This document shows, in pieces, positions 35,756-43,392 of a stretch of DNA of 64,000 bases. A program made the position numbers and the translations under genes. The number at the start of each line of letters is the position of its first letter. Within the stretch, counting starts at the first letter, position 1. The notes under the pieces were generated by a model. It saw only the letters and a list, made by a program, of their open reading frames with translations, was not told the origin of the DNA and did no database searches. Source of the stretch: JBGPEQ01 sp050180895 (GTDB lineage: Bacteria; Pseudomonadota; Alphaproteobacteria; Dongiales; Dongiaceae); assembly GCA_050180895.1 (NCBI GenBank), contig JBFXDS010000013.1, positions 1-64,000 on the forward strand, given 5' to 3'.

Positions 35756-36445
35756 TTAGCACAGCGCGACGCCGGACGACCGCAGGCGATCGCGAAACGA
35801 CGGATGGACCCCATGCCCAGCGGCGGAAGGCTTCGCCGCGGACACGCCGAGGCGCAGCGAGGCCGAGCCGGACGAGAGCAGCGGCGCCGCGCCGGAGAGG
35901 ACGGGTCGACGGCGCGGGTTCGGGGCGAGGACGGGATTCGAGCGATGGACCCCATGTCCAGCGGAGATGGACGTGGACGCCGCGGACGACCGGAGATGGG
36001 GCCCGAGCCCGGCGGGGCGGCTGGGCGCGGAAACTGACGGATGGACCCCATGTCCAGCGGAGCGGCCGCGCATCAGGGTGATCAGGGCGCGGACGCGCCG
36101 GGTGTGGGCGCGGGCTTCGGCACGGAGGGTCCGGACATAGGCCGAGTAGCCGCCATGGGTAAGGCGGGCGCGGCGGGAACGGGCGAGACCCTCGGGCGTG
36201 CGCGGGCCGGTGCTGAGGCCGCCATGCAGGCGGCAGCAGCCGTTCCGCATGGCGGGTTGGCGGCATTCGCCGTGGCAGCGGGTGCGGGCGCCGCAGCGTA
36301 GGGCGGCGAGGAAATCGCCGGCGCGGTTGCCGTTCTTCAACCGGCCGCGGCGGCCGGGCGGGAGGGTCGCGGCAGCGGCGTGCTTCGAAAATGAAGGATC
36401 GACCCCAGCGGCGGCAGAGGTGGACAAGGACGGCAGAGAGCGCAT
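35756..36445 (-). CDS. HGG-STGP-motif small protein with repetitive tail
   Basis: 229 aa, very Arg/Ala/Ser-rich. The central block has paired Cys/His motifs: RCGARTRCHGECRQPAMRNG, CCRLHGGLSTGPRTPEGLAR and RLTHGGYSAYVRTLR. I recognise this as a short conserved motif in many alphaproteobacterial open frames; its function is unknown and a zinc- or nucleic-acid-binding role is only a guess. The tail carries three copies of a GHGVH(P/R)S peptide, with a shorter AAGVDPSF near the N-terminus, encoded by in-frame DNA palindromes. The ATG at 36445 is chosen because the frame above it runs through an AT-rich operator. The real C-terminus could be shorter if the repeat tail is not translated usefully. 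Confidence 0.5.
   Translation of the reverse strand: MRSLPSLSTSAAAGVDPSFSKHAAAATLPPGRRGRLKNGNRAGDFLAALRCGARTRCHGECRQPAMRNGCCRLHGGLSTGPRTPEGLARSRRARLTHGGYSAYVRTLRAEARAHTRRVRALITLMRGRSAGHGVHPSVSAPSRPAGLGPHLRSSAASTSISAGHGVHRSNPVLAPNPRRRPVLSGAAPLLSSGSASLRLGVSAAKPSAAGHGVHPSFRDRLRSSGVALC
35805..36056. repeat. Three palindromic TGGAC-N5-GTCCA repeats
   Basis: TGGACCCCATGCCCA at 35805-35819 (one arm mismatch), then perfect TGGAC-CCCAT-GTCCA at 35946-35960 and 36042-36056, each followed by GCGG. Spacings of 141 and 96 bp are multiples of three, keeping one reading frame on the minus strand. A truncated relative lies near 36396-36412. Confidence 0.6.
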
Positions 36446-36449
36446 GAAA

Positions 36450-36483
36450 GAACCTATATGTTCTTGATATGTTACAGGAACAT
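36450..36483. promoter_or_regulatory. Operator-like inverted repeats upstream of the HGG-STGP gene
   Basis: In an AT-rich stretch between the divergent HGG-STGP and TerB-like genes: GAAC-N6-GTTC (36450-36463) overlaps a perfect ATGTTC-N14-GAACAT (36458-36463 with 36478-36483). A GTTC-N7-GTTA direct arrangement is also present, one base off the alphaproteobacterial LexA box GTTC-N7-GTTC. Likely a repressor site; which regulator is unresolved. Confidence 0.4.
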
Positions 36484-36731
36484 TAATATAGACAGCCGGA
36501 GCTATTCCTGTCAATGCAGGCCATCGAGCCGGGGTGGGGTGGCCTGTCACCGCCCAGCGACTGGCGGGCGGGGGTGCCGTCCCGGCCATTCCGGGCCCGG
36601 TTGTGACCCTCGGCCTGCGCTGGAGATACCGAAACGCCGGATGCGATCCCATATGTGCGGCAGCCGCGCCGGCTGCCACGAAACGGCCGGAATGTTCCTG
36701 TCGGCTGACGTACCCTCATACCGGAGACCGC

Positions 36732-37211
36732 ATGATCGACCGTGTGCTCGATTTCCTGACCGGACGCGCAACGCCGGCCGTCGCCGAACGCGGCGACGAG
36801 CTGGCGTTGTCCGTGGCGGCGCTGCTGATCGAGGCGGCGCGCATGGACGACGACTTCGACGCGGCCGAGCGGGCGGCGATCGAACGCGTGCTGGCCGAGC
36901 GGTTCGAGTTGCCGCCGGCGGAGGTGCAGGCGCTGGTGGCGGCGGCCGAACAGACGGTGCGCCATTCCACGCAAGTCTTCCCCTTCACGCGCGAGATCTG
37001 CCAGCGCCTGGAACCGGAGGCGCGGGTGCAGATCATCGAGATGATGTGGGAGGTCGCCTATGCCGACGGCGTGCTCGACGCGCACGAGGACATGCTGCTG
37101 CGCCGGATCGCCGGGCTGATCGCCGTGCCGGACGGGGAGCGCGGCATGGCGCGCAAGCGCGCGCTGGCGCGGCTGGCGGCGGCAAAGGGGACGGACGGCG
37201 GGGCCGCGTAG
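36732..37211 (+). CDS. TerB-family tellurite resistance-like protein
   Basis: 159 aa, all-helical. Paired acidic metal-binding segments characteristic of TerB/DjlA-like domains: EAARMDDDFDAAERAAIERV and VAYADGVLDAHEDMLLRRIA. Start MIDRVLDFL at 36732 has GGAG upstream. The function of stand-alone TerB proteins is not established. GC content is normal, unlike its flanks. Confidence 0.85.
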   Translation: MIDRVLDFLTGRATPAVAERGDELALSVAALLIEAARMDDDFDAAERAAIERVLAERFELPPAEVQALVAAAEQTVRHSTQVFPFTREICQRLEPEARVQIIEMMWEVAYADGVLDAHEDMLLRRIAGLIAVPDGERGMARKRALARLAAAKGTDGGAA

Positions 37212-37355
37212 GCCCGGTCCGAACAAGGCGGCGATACCCTCGGATACTGCTAACTGCTGCTTCTGGTCGCTAAATTGAGGCTATGAGGGCACAAAGGCGA
37301 CTATAACCGTCAATTTTCTGCCATAACTCTGTTGATGGCGGATATAGCATAATAT

Positions 37356-37385
37356 CTTGAATTTTACATCAAGTTTGCCTACTAT
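37356..37385 (+). promoter_or_regulatory. Promoter and overlapping operator of the hipA locus
   Basis: TTGAAT (37357-37362), 17-base spacer, TACTAT (37380-37385). An inverted repeat CTTGA-N8-TCAAG (37356-37373) overlaps the -35 box. The surrounding 200 bp is markedly AT-rich. Autorepression of toxin-antitoxin operons by the HTH antitoxin at such palindromes is well known for hip systems. Confidence 0.6.
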
Positions 37386-37417
37386 AGCACACATGGATAG
37401 CAGCTACTCTCTGAGGT

Positions 37418-38617
37418 ATGGCAAAGCTCCGTCAGGGTGAGGTCAGGTTCAAGGGGCAACGCGCGGGCCGGATCGATGAACGACCGGATGGTTCTACCTT
37501 GTTCACATACGATCCAGGATGGAACACACCGATCGGCTGCCCACTGCCGATCCTTCCGAACGTCCATGCGTGGCGTCACGGACTACACCCGTTCTTTCAG
37601 CACCTCACGGCAGAAGGATGGCTGCGTGAACGGCAGGCCAGCGTCGGCAACCTGGATCAAGAGGACGACTTCGGCTTGCTTCTGCGTTATGGTGGCGACT
37701 GCATTGGCGCCGTCTCTTTGCATGGATTAGACGGGGACAGGCCGTCGCCTCCGCCGGCAGCAAACCTCGAACCGGCGACGAAAGCGGCGGTCACCAGCCT
37801 GCGAACGCTCTCTGGTGTACAGAAGAAGCTTCTCGTGATCTGCGCGGGCGAACACTATCTGCCCGCTGGGCCAGATGGGCCGGCGCCCTACATTGCCAAA
37901 TTCAACAACGACGACATCCCAACTCTGGTGCGGAACGAAACCCTTACGCTCGACCTTGCAAGGACATTGCTTGGCCCTCAGGAGGTCGTCGAATCGACGA
38001 ACGCTCAAGTCGGCGAGGTCGGACATGCGTTGGTGGTGAAGCGCTTCGATCGAACCGAGGTCGATGCAAGGCTTCGGCTGGAGGATCTGTGCCAAGTGCT
38101 TGTCCGCCCTCGCGGGCGTCAGAACGAGTACAAGTACGACTCCTCTTATGAGGAGGCCGGACAAGCCATCGCGGCACACTCTGTGCGGCCCGAGATCGAC
38201 AGGCTACGCTTCTTCAAGCTCGTCGCCGTACATGCCTTGCTTGGCAATTGCGATGCACACCTCAAGAACTTCAGCCTTCTCGAAAGGCCGGAAGGGCTTC
38301 GGCTTGCACCTGCCTACGACGTCGTCAATTCCATTCCATATCGCGATCTCGGACACAGCACTCGATTTGCCCTGCGAATTGATGGGGACTATCGGCAGCA
38401 CGATCGAGTCGACCGCAGTCTTCTGATCACACTCGCGCGCAATCTCGGCCTTCCAGACAGGGCGGTGGACCAAGCGCTCGCGGATCTCCATCGCAGCGCC
38501 AAGCGCGTTGTCGAGCGATTGCGGAAAGCTACGGCCGTCGAACAGGAGTCCGGCTTTCTCAGCGACTACGAGCAGATCGTGTTTTCCTCATACTGCCGGA
38601 TATTCGGGGATGACTGA
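37418..38617 (+). CDS. HipA-like Ser/Thr kinase toxin
   Basis: 399 aa. The N-subdomain (about 1-105, GQRAGRIDERPDG, FTYDPGW) and HipA C-terminal kinase domain are both present. Catalytic features: SGVQKK loop (132-137), probable ATP Lys161 (YIAKF), KRFDR (208-212), catalytic loop NCDAHLKN (Asp279, Asn284) and metal Asp301 (APAYDVV). HipA kinases phosphorylate aminoacyl-tRNA synthetases and arrest translation; the target here is unknown. The gene precedes its HTH partner with an 8-bp overlap, the reverse of hipB-hipA. Sampled lines run about 56-60% GC, against about 62-75% elsewhere. Confidence 0.88.
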   Translation: MAKLRQGEVRFKGQRAGRIDERPDGSTLFTYDPGWNTPIGCPLPILPNVHAWRHGLHPFFQHLTAEGWLRERQASVGNLDQEDDFGLLLRYGGDCIGAVSLHGLDGDRPSPPPAANLEPATKAAVTSLRTLSGVQKKLLVICAGEHYLPAGPDGPAPYIAKFNNDDIPTLVRNETLTLDLARTLLGPQEVVESTNAQVGEVGHALVVKRFDRTEVDARLRLEDLCQVLVRPRGRQNEYKYDSSYEEAGQAIAAHSVRPEIDRLRFFKLVAVHALLGNCDAHLKNFSLLERPEGLRLAPAYDVVNSIPYRDLGHSTRFALRIDGDYRQHDRVDRSLLITLARNLGLPDRAVDQALADLHRSAKRVVERLRKATAVEQESGFLSDYEQIVFSSYCRIFGDD

Positions 38618-39632
38618 CGTCTTGGATTGGGATGGGCTCGTACGCGAAGCCAAGAACCGGCGCGCCAAGGAGGGACTCACGCAGTTGAAGCATGCTCAAT
38701 TGGCGGGGGTCAGCCGCGACACCATCCGGTCATTCGACAAATACGAACGTTCGATTTCACTGGAGAAGGCAATCGCCATTCTTCGCGTCGTCGGGCTGGT
38801 GAGCGACGTCGAACGTCTTCGTTACAGCGCAAGAGAGCAAGCCGATTTCGTCCGCCGCGGCCTGGATCGTTGGAATGAGCTCGTTCAACCATTGCCGAAG
38901 AGTCATCCCTCCCGCTTTCCACACGGCAGAATCACGTACGATTATCAACTTCAGGGAGAATGGGCGCCGATCGACGGATCGACGCTATTGAAATTGCTCG
39001 CCGATGTTTCCGGCATCAGCGGATGGTCGCCATTCCACGTGTTCTCAAAGCAATCATTGCAACCCACCATTGACGTGGACGACGAGATCGAGTGCTGGGT
39101 GGGACGACCCAGCGAGGACAAGGTCTTCACCGATGCATCATATGCCGACTATTGGCGAGCGTCGCCACAAGGGAACTTTCTTCTATTGCGCGGATATCAA
39201 GAGGACGGCGAAGAGAGCCAAGAGCCAGGAATGTTCTTGGATGTCGCCCTCCCCCTATGGCGCGCAGCCGATGTTCTGGAGCATGCACGTTCCGTCGCCG
39301 AACATTTCCCTAAAGGCGTGGAGCGGGTGATCCTGCACGTAACCTGGGACGGTCTCGCCGGACGACGCCTCGTCAACTGGTCCCGCCCAACAACCATGTT
39401 CGCCACGCGGTCAGAACACCGTTCCCGCGCTCCGTCGGTCACCAACGCTGTAACCGTAGACGGCGGGGCGAGCGATGCATCTTCGTTGCACAGCCTGCTG
39501 TTGCCGCTTTACGCAGCGTTCGACTTCGACCTGCGCGAGGAGGATGTCAGCAATGAACTTTTGAGGCGAAAGTCCAAGGGCAGGGGCATCACTTCGAGCT
39601 TGGCGAACACCGACAAGTTGGTCGATCGGTGA
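38610..39632 (+). CDS. HTH regulator fused to a large C-terminal domain (putative HipA partner)
   Basis: 340 aa. The N-terminus (about 20-65, TQLKHAQLAGVSRDTIRSFD) is a Cro/CI-type HTH like HipB. The remaining about 250 residues are a separate domain (GWSPFHVFSKQSL, DDEIECWVGRP, YWRASPQGNFLLLRGYQEDG, LPLWRAADVLEHARS). I have a sense of having met this segment in other bacterial regulators but cannot name it. Canonical HipB antitoxins are only about 90 aa. Translationally coupled to hipA and low-GC like it, indicating joint transfer. The start at 38610 is the first ATG that keeps the HTH intact. Confidence 0.78.
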   Translation: MTDVLDWDGLVREAKNRRAKEGLTQLKHAQLAGVSRDTIRSFDKYERSISLEKAIAILRVVGLVSDVERLRYSAREQADFVRRGLDRWNELVQPLPKSHPSRFPHGRITYDYQLQGEWAPIDGSTLLKLLADVSGISGWSPFHVFSKQSLQPTIDVDDEIECWVGRPSEDKVFTDASYADYWRASPQGNFLLLRGYQEDGEESQEPGMFLDVALPLWRAADVLEHARSVAEHFPKGVERVILHVTWDGLAGRRLVNWSRPTTMFATRSEHRSRAPSVTNAVTVDGGASDASSLHSLLLPLYAAFDFDLREEDVSNELLRRKSKGRGITSSLANTDKLVDR

Positions 39633-39664
39633 TTACTCGATGCCCCTGTCGCCGGTGAGTATGG

Positions 39665-39684
39665 GTCCCGGCTTTCGCCGGGAC
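39665..39684. repeat. REP-like hairpin after the hip locus
   Basis: GTCCCGGC-TTTC-GCCGGGAC, a perfect 8-bp stem with 4-base loop, flanked by TATGG and GACGACA. This hairpin (often translated as VVPAKAGTH in databases) is a widespread extragenic repeat of Proteobacteria. It may end transcripts from both the HTH gene and the convergent small gene. Confidence 0.6.
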
Positions 39685-39712
39685 GACAGCGAGGCCCTGG
39701 TCGGGACGTGCT

Positions 39713-40018
39713 CTAGAAAATCTTGTCGAGGATGTCGCTGGTGAGGTCGAGGGTCTTCTCGGCGACCGAGCCGGCGGCGTCGGCCGCGCTGCCCGCGATC
39801 TCTCCGGCCTTCTGCGGGATCGGCCCGGCCACCGAGCCGGCCACGTTGCCGGCGCCGACGGCGGCGTCGCTGGCGACGTCGGCGGCGCCCGCCGCGACAT
39901 CGCCGCCCAAGGTCGCGGCGTTGCTCGCCGGATTGTCGGCGGCGGACACCGGCGCGGGACCACAGGCAAGAACTGCGGCCAATGTCAGGCTGAATGCGAC
40001 GAGACGAGCATGGGTCAT
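39713..40018 (-). CDS. Small exported Ala/Gly/Val-rich protein
   Basis: 101 aa. Signal peptide MTHARLVAFSLTLAAVLACG..VSA, cleaved near residue 26; a lipobox at Cys19 is a weaker alternative. The mature part is a low-complexity amphipathic helix with repeats such as GDVAAGAADVASDAAVGAG and GEIAGSAADAAGSVAEKTL. Entericidin- or LEA-like in flavour but not assignable. The 295 bp upstream (40019-40314) holds no other gene I can support. Confidence 0.6.
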   Translation of the reverse strand: MTHARLVAFSLTLAAVLACGPAPVSAADNPASNAATLGGDVAAGAADVASDAAVGAGNVAGSVAGPIPQKAGEIAGSAADAAGSVAEKTLDLTSDILDKIF

Positions 40019-40314
40019 GCGGGTCTCCTCCCCTGGCGGATGATGGACGTCACCTGCGACATGGGGCTTGCGCCGTCCGTTCGCAACTGTCGTCCCATGG
40101 GTCAAAACTGGAACAGGATTGCGGCAACTTTGCGACATCGCGTCTGGGGACGCCGCGGTTCGTCGGGCGACGCAGGGGCCGAACCCTGGCGCGGCAGGCG
40201 CACCGGTTTGCCGCGGGCGACCGCAATGGACATAGTTCACGCCTCGTCTCGCGACGAGCGCCGTCGGATTTTCGCTCCGCCGCGCATCATCGCAGAACTC
40301 GGAGGGCCCACGCC

Positions 40315-40908
40315 TTGAATGTGCTCGTCGTCTTCGACCATCCGCGGCGCAACTCCTTCTGCGGCGCGATCCTGGACAGCCTGATCGCCGGACTCGCCGC
40401 GGCCGGCCATGCGCCGGAGGTCGCCGACCTGCGCGCCGAAGGCTTCGATCCGCGGCTGCCGCCGGACGACGAACCCGACTGGGACGACTCGGACAAGGTC
40501 TACAGCGCGGCGGCCCGCGCCGAGCAGGCGCGCGTGGCCCGCAACGACGCTCTCGCCTTCGTCTTTCCGGTGTGGTGGTGGTCGCTGCCGGCGACGACCA
40601 AGGGCTGGATCGACCGGGTGTGGAACAACGGCTGGGCCTATGGCGCACGCAAGCTGCCGCATCGGCGGGCGCTGCTCGTCGGATCGGCGGCCGGTAGCGC
40701 CGCCGGCTACGCGAAGGACGGCTACGACCAGGCCATGCGCAGCCAGATCCTCACCGGCATCATGGACTACTGCGGCATTCCCGAGGCCGAGCTGCATCTG
40801 CTGTTCGGCGTGCTCGACGACGACGAGACGCGCCGCCGACACTTGGCGACAGCGCGACAACTCGGCGAAACTTATTTCGGTGTCGTCGGGGCGGAGGCCC
40901 AGACTTAG
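40315..40908 (+). CDS. NAD(P)H quinone oxidoreductase family flavoprotein
   Basis: 197 aa from the TTG at 40315 (GGAGGG 8 bases upstream). Flavodoxin-like fold: NVLVVFDHPRRNSFCGAIL (FMN/FAD phosphate loop) and FVFPVWWWSLPATTKGWIDRVWNNGWAY, the hallmark of the NQO1/YwrO/MdaB group. Two-electron quinone reductase, probably protecting against redox-cycling compounds. Followed after a palindromic repeat by DUF1772 and MoaF-like genes. Confidence 0.9.
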   Translation: MNVLVVFDHPRRNSFCGAILDSLIAGLAAAGHAPEVADLRAEGFDPRLPPDDEPDWDDSDKVYSAAARAEQARVARNDALAFVFPVWWWSLPATTKGWIDRVWNNGWAYGARKLPHRRALLVGSAAGSAAGYAKDGYDQAMRSQILTGIMDYCGIPEAELHLLFGVLDDDETRRRHLATARQLGETYFGVVGAEAQT

Positions 40909-41084
40909 AGCACGTTCCCTGTTAGTGGAGACATCAGCTCCGATCTCAGGCTCTAGACGAGGACGTGCAACTCCAAGAGCGGGGGATGCGCAACCGCAAC
41001 ATCGCTTGTCCCGCACCTCCGCTTTCGCGTTACAGCTTCGCAAAAGTCGGATCCATTCCCTACGGGAGACTTGGATGGGCGACA
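40909..41084. other. Intergenic stretch with no recognised feature
   Basis: First half of the 379-bp gap between the quinone reductase and the DUF1772 gene. No open frame with coding character, RNA gene or clear terminator is seen. The rest of the gap is the palindromic element at 41085-41167 and about 120 bp of leader. Confidence 0.5.
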
Positions 41085-41167
41085 TGCGTCCTTCGACAGG
41101 CTCAGGATGAGGGCGTTCCTTCGTGCCACCAAGATTTTCCCTCATCCTGAGCTTGTCGAAGGACGCA
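41085..41167. repeat. 83-bp palindromic element, copy 4
   Basis: Arms 41085-41111 and 41141-41167 with one mismatched pair (GACAGGCTC against GAGCTTGTC), so a hybrid of two arm variants. The core has TTCGTGCCACCAAGAT. Upstream flank TTGGATGGGCGACA and downstream CTGCAG fit the family flanks. Between co-oriented genes ending at 40908 and starting at 41288. Confidence 0.9.
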
Positions 41168-41287
41168 GGGTGGTCCTGCAGCCTGAAGACGGTGCATTCC
41201 CGCTTTCACCAGGGTGCGACAAACTCGAATGCTATGCTCCAAGGAATTCTGCCTGGATCGAGACGGGGATTGGGGAAAGAGGTTGGC

Positions 41288-41719
41288 ATGCTTGCCGGAC
41301 AGCTCGCACTGATCGTCGCCGCGCTGTTCACCGGTGCGGCGGTCTATATCAATGTCGCCGAACAGCCCGCGCGTCTGCGCCTCGACGACCGGGCGCTCCT
41401 CACCCAATGGAAGCCCGCCTACAAGCGCGGGTTCGCCATGCAGGCCTCGCTCGCCATCCTCGGCTTCCTGCTGGGTCTGCTGGCGTGGCGGCTGACGGGG
41501 CACTGGCCCTGGCTGCTGGGCGCGGCGCTCCTCGTCGCGAACTGGCCCTACACGCTCCTCGTCATCATGCCGACGAACCGCAAGCTCATGGCCGCCACGC
41601 CGCAGAGCGCCGGCCCCGACAGCCGCGCCCTGATCGAGAGGTGGGCCGCGCTGCACGCCGGACGCACCGCGCTCGGCCTCGCCGCGACGCTGATCTTTCT
41701 CTGGGCGTCGATGCGCTGA
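41288..41719 (+). CDS. DUF1772 (anthrone oxygenase-like) membrane protein
   Basis: 143 aa with four hydrophobic helices. The start is MLAGQLALIVAALFTGAAVY; the family motifs are INVAEQPARLRLDD, TQWKPAYKRGFAMQAS, WPYTLLVIMPTNRKLM and ALHAGRTALG. DUF1772 includes fungal anthrone oxygenases; bacterial members are of unknown function. Upstream in-frame starts run through the palindromic repeat and are rejected. Confidence 0.88.
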   Translation: MLAGQLALIVAALFTGAAVYINVAEQPARLRLDDRALLTQWKPAYKRGFAMQASLAILGFLLGLLAWRLTGHWPWLLGAALLVANWPYTLLVIMPTNRKLMAATPQSAGPDSRALIERWAALHAGRTALGLAATLIFLWASMR

Positions 41720-41786
41720 ATGACGCAGACTGTCGCGACAACCCGTCAGTATCGAGACGGGTCGCGGCCCGCCAGAGGAGACCATC

Positions 41787-42101
41787 ATGCCCTTCGTGGG
41801 AAAACGATTGGCGATCGAGTACCGATCCGGGCTGAGAGTCAGGGGACACTACAAGAGCGCGACCGAGCTGACCTGGGAGGCATTGTCCGGACCGGCGAAA
41901 GGCACCACCGGCAGCGAGACGATCCACGCGATCGAGGTGGCGCCCGACGTCTACTTCATCAACTGGCTCGAGGCGGCGGGCACCACGGTCAGCCAAGTGC
42001 TCGATTTCAACATGCGGAACGTCGCGGCCTTCGTGACGTTCGAGGCCGCGGGACGGCGCCAGGGCATGCTGGATACGGGGACCTTCGAAGAGGAACGGTA
42101 G
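41787..42101 (+). CDS. MoaF-like calycin domain protein
   Basis: 104 aa beta-rich protein (GKRLAIEYRSGLRVRGHYKS, YFINWLEAAGTTVSQVLDF, GTFEEER) resembling MoaF-type small calycin domains. MoaF is linked to monoamine or molybdenum regulation in enterobacteria, but isolated domains are of unknown role. A GGAG site (AGAGGAGACC) precedes the ATG. Probable operon with the DUF1772 gene and chrA. Confidence 0.75.
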   Translation: MPFVGKRLAIEYRSGLRVRGHYKSATELTWEALSGPAKGTTGSETIHAIEVAPDVYFINWLEAAGTTVSQVLDFNMRNVAAFVTFEAAGRRQGMLDTGTFEEER

Positions 42102-42152
42102 GGCGACGTTTCAGGGGCGCAATGGGCTGGCCGGCGCGTCGCGTAATTTCGC

Positions 42153-43382
42153 ATGGAGACTGACGGCAACATCGCGGCTCGGACGGCCGGCGCGGGTTCG
42201 CCCGCCGAGGTGTTCCGGGCGTTCCTGAAGCTCGGGCTGACGTCGTTCGGCGGGCCGATCGCGCATCTCGGATACTTTCGCGACGAGATCGTCGTCCGCC
42301 GCCGCTGGATCGACGAGTCCGGCTATGCCGACCTCGTCGCGCTGTGCCAGTTCCTTCCCGGGCCGGCGTCGAGCCAGGTCGGGTTCGCATTGGGACTCTT
42401 GCGCGGCGGCGCGCTCGGCGCCCTGGCCGCCTGGGCCGCCTTCACGCTGCCGTCGGCGCTCCTCCTGCTCGCGTTCGCCTATGGCGCACCCCTCTTCGAC
42501 GGGATGGTGGGCGCCGGCCTGATCCATGGGCTGAAGCTCGTGGCGGTCGCCGTCGTCGCGCAGGCCGTGTGGGGCATGGCGCGGACGCTCGCCTCAGGTC
42601 GCGCGCGGGCGGGCATCGCCCTTGCCGCGGTCCTGCTGGTCGTCTTCGCCGGCGGCATCGTCGGCCAGATCGGCGCCATCCTCCTCGGCGGCCTGGCCGG
42701 ATTGTGGCTGTGCGAGACGGCACCGGCGACGACGACCGGGCGCCTGCGCTTTCCCGTGACGCGCGCCGCCGGCGCCGCCTGCCTGATCGCATTCGGCCTG
42801 CTGCTCCTGCTGCTGCCCGCGGTGGCGGCGGCGTCGGGCGCGCAGGGCCTGGCGCTGTTCGATTCCTTCTATCGCGCCGGCTCGCTCGTGTTCGGCGGCG
42901 GCCATGTCGTGCTGCCGCTGCTGCGCGCCGAGGTGGTGCAGCCGGGCTGGATCTCCGATGACGCCTTCCTCGCGGGCTACGGCGCCGCACAAGCCGTGCC
43001 CGGGCCCCTCTTCACCTTCGCCGCCTATCTCGGCGCGGCGATGGGGCCCACGCCGAACGGACTCGCGGGCGGCGTCATCGCCCTCATCGGCGTGTTCCTG
43101 CCCGGCCTGCTTCTCGTCGTCGGCGCGCTGCCGTTCTGGGACGCGCTGCGGGCGCGCCCCCGGGCGCAGGCGGCGATGCGGGGCGCGAACGCCGCCGTCG
43201 TCGGGATCCTGGGCGCCGCCCTCTATGATCCCGTCTGGACCAGCGCCGTGCATGCGCCCCGCGACTTCGCGTTGGCGCTGACGGCCTTCATCCTGTTGAC
43301 GGTGTGGAACCTGCCGCCCTGGATCGTCGTGGGGCTGACGGCCTTCGGCGGCACCGTCCTGGGCGTCCTGTCCGCGCCGTGA
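42153..43382 (+). CDS. chrA: Chromate efflux transporter
   Basis: 409 aa, two homologous CHR domains. The first has FLKLGLTSFGGPIAHLGYFR and CQFLPGPASSQVGFALG; the second has AGSLVFGGGHVVLPLLRAEV and AAQAVPGPLFTFAAYLGA. About ten to twelve helices in the inner membrane. Expels chromate using the membrane potential. Its neighbours are reductases, suggesting an oxidant/metal stress cluster. Confidence 0.95.
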   Translation: METDGNIAARTAGAGSPAEVFRAFLKLGLTSFGGPIAHLGYFRDEIVVRRRWIDESGYADLVALCQFLPGPASSQVGFALGLLRGGALGALAAWAAFTLPSALLLLAFAYGAPLFDGMVGAGLIHGLKLVAVAVVAQAVWGMARTLASGRARAGIALAAVLLVVFAGGIVGQIGAILLGGLAGLWLCETAPATTTGRLRFPVTRAAGAACLIAFGLLLLLLPAVAAASGAQGLALFDSFYRAGSLVFGGGHVVLPLLRAEVVQPGWISDDAFLAGYGAAQAVPGPLFTFAAYLGAAMGPTPNGLAGGVIALIGVFLPGLLLVVGALPFWDALRARPRAQAAMRGANAAVVGILGAALYDPVWTSAVHAPRDFALALTAFILLTVWNLPPWIVVGLTAFGGTVLGVLSAP

Positions 43383-43392
43383 CCGTCGGGCG

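Noticed and set aside
35805..36056. CRISPR-like spaced repeats
   Set aside because: Only three short palindromes at unequal spacing inside an open frame; no cas genes or regular spacers anywhere in the window.
36534..36731. Upstream extension of the TerB-like gene
   Set aside because: The extension is compositionally unlike the protein; ATG at 36732 has GGAG and begins the predicted helix.
40094..40125. Possible sigma-54 promoter (TGGAAC...TTGCGG)
   Set aside because: The GG-to-GC spacing is one base short of the strict -24/-12 requirement and no activator site is evident.
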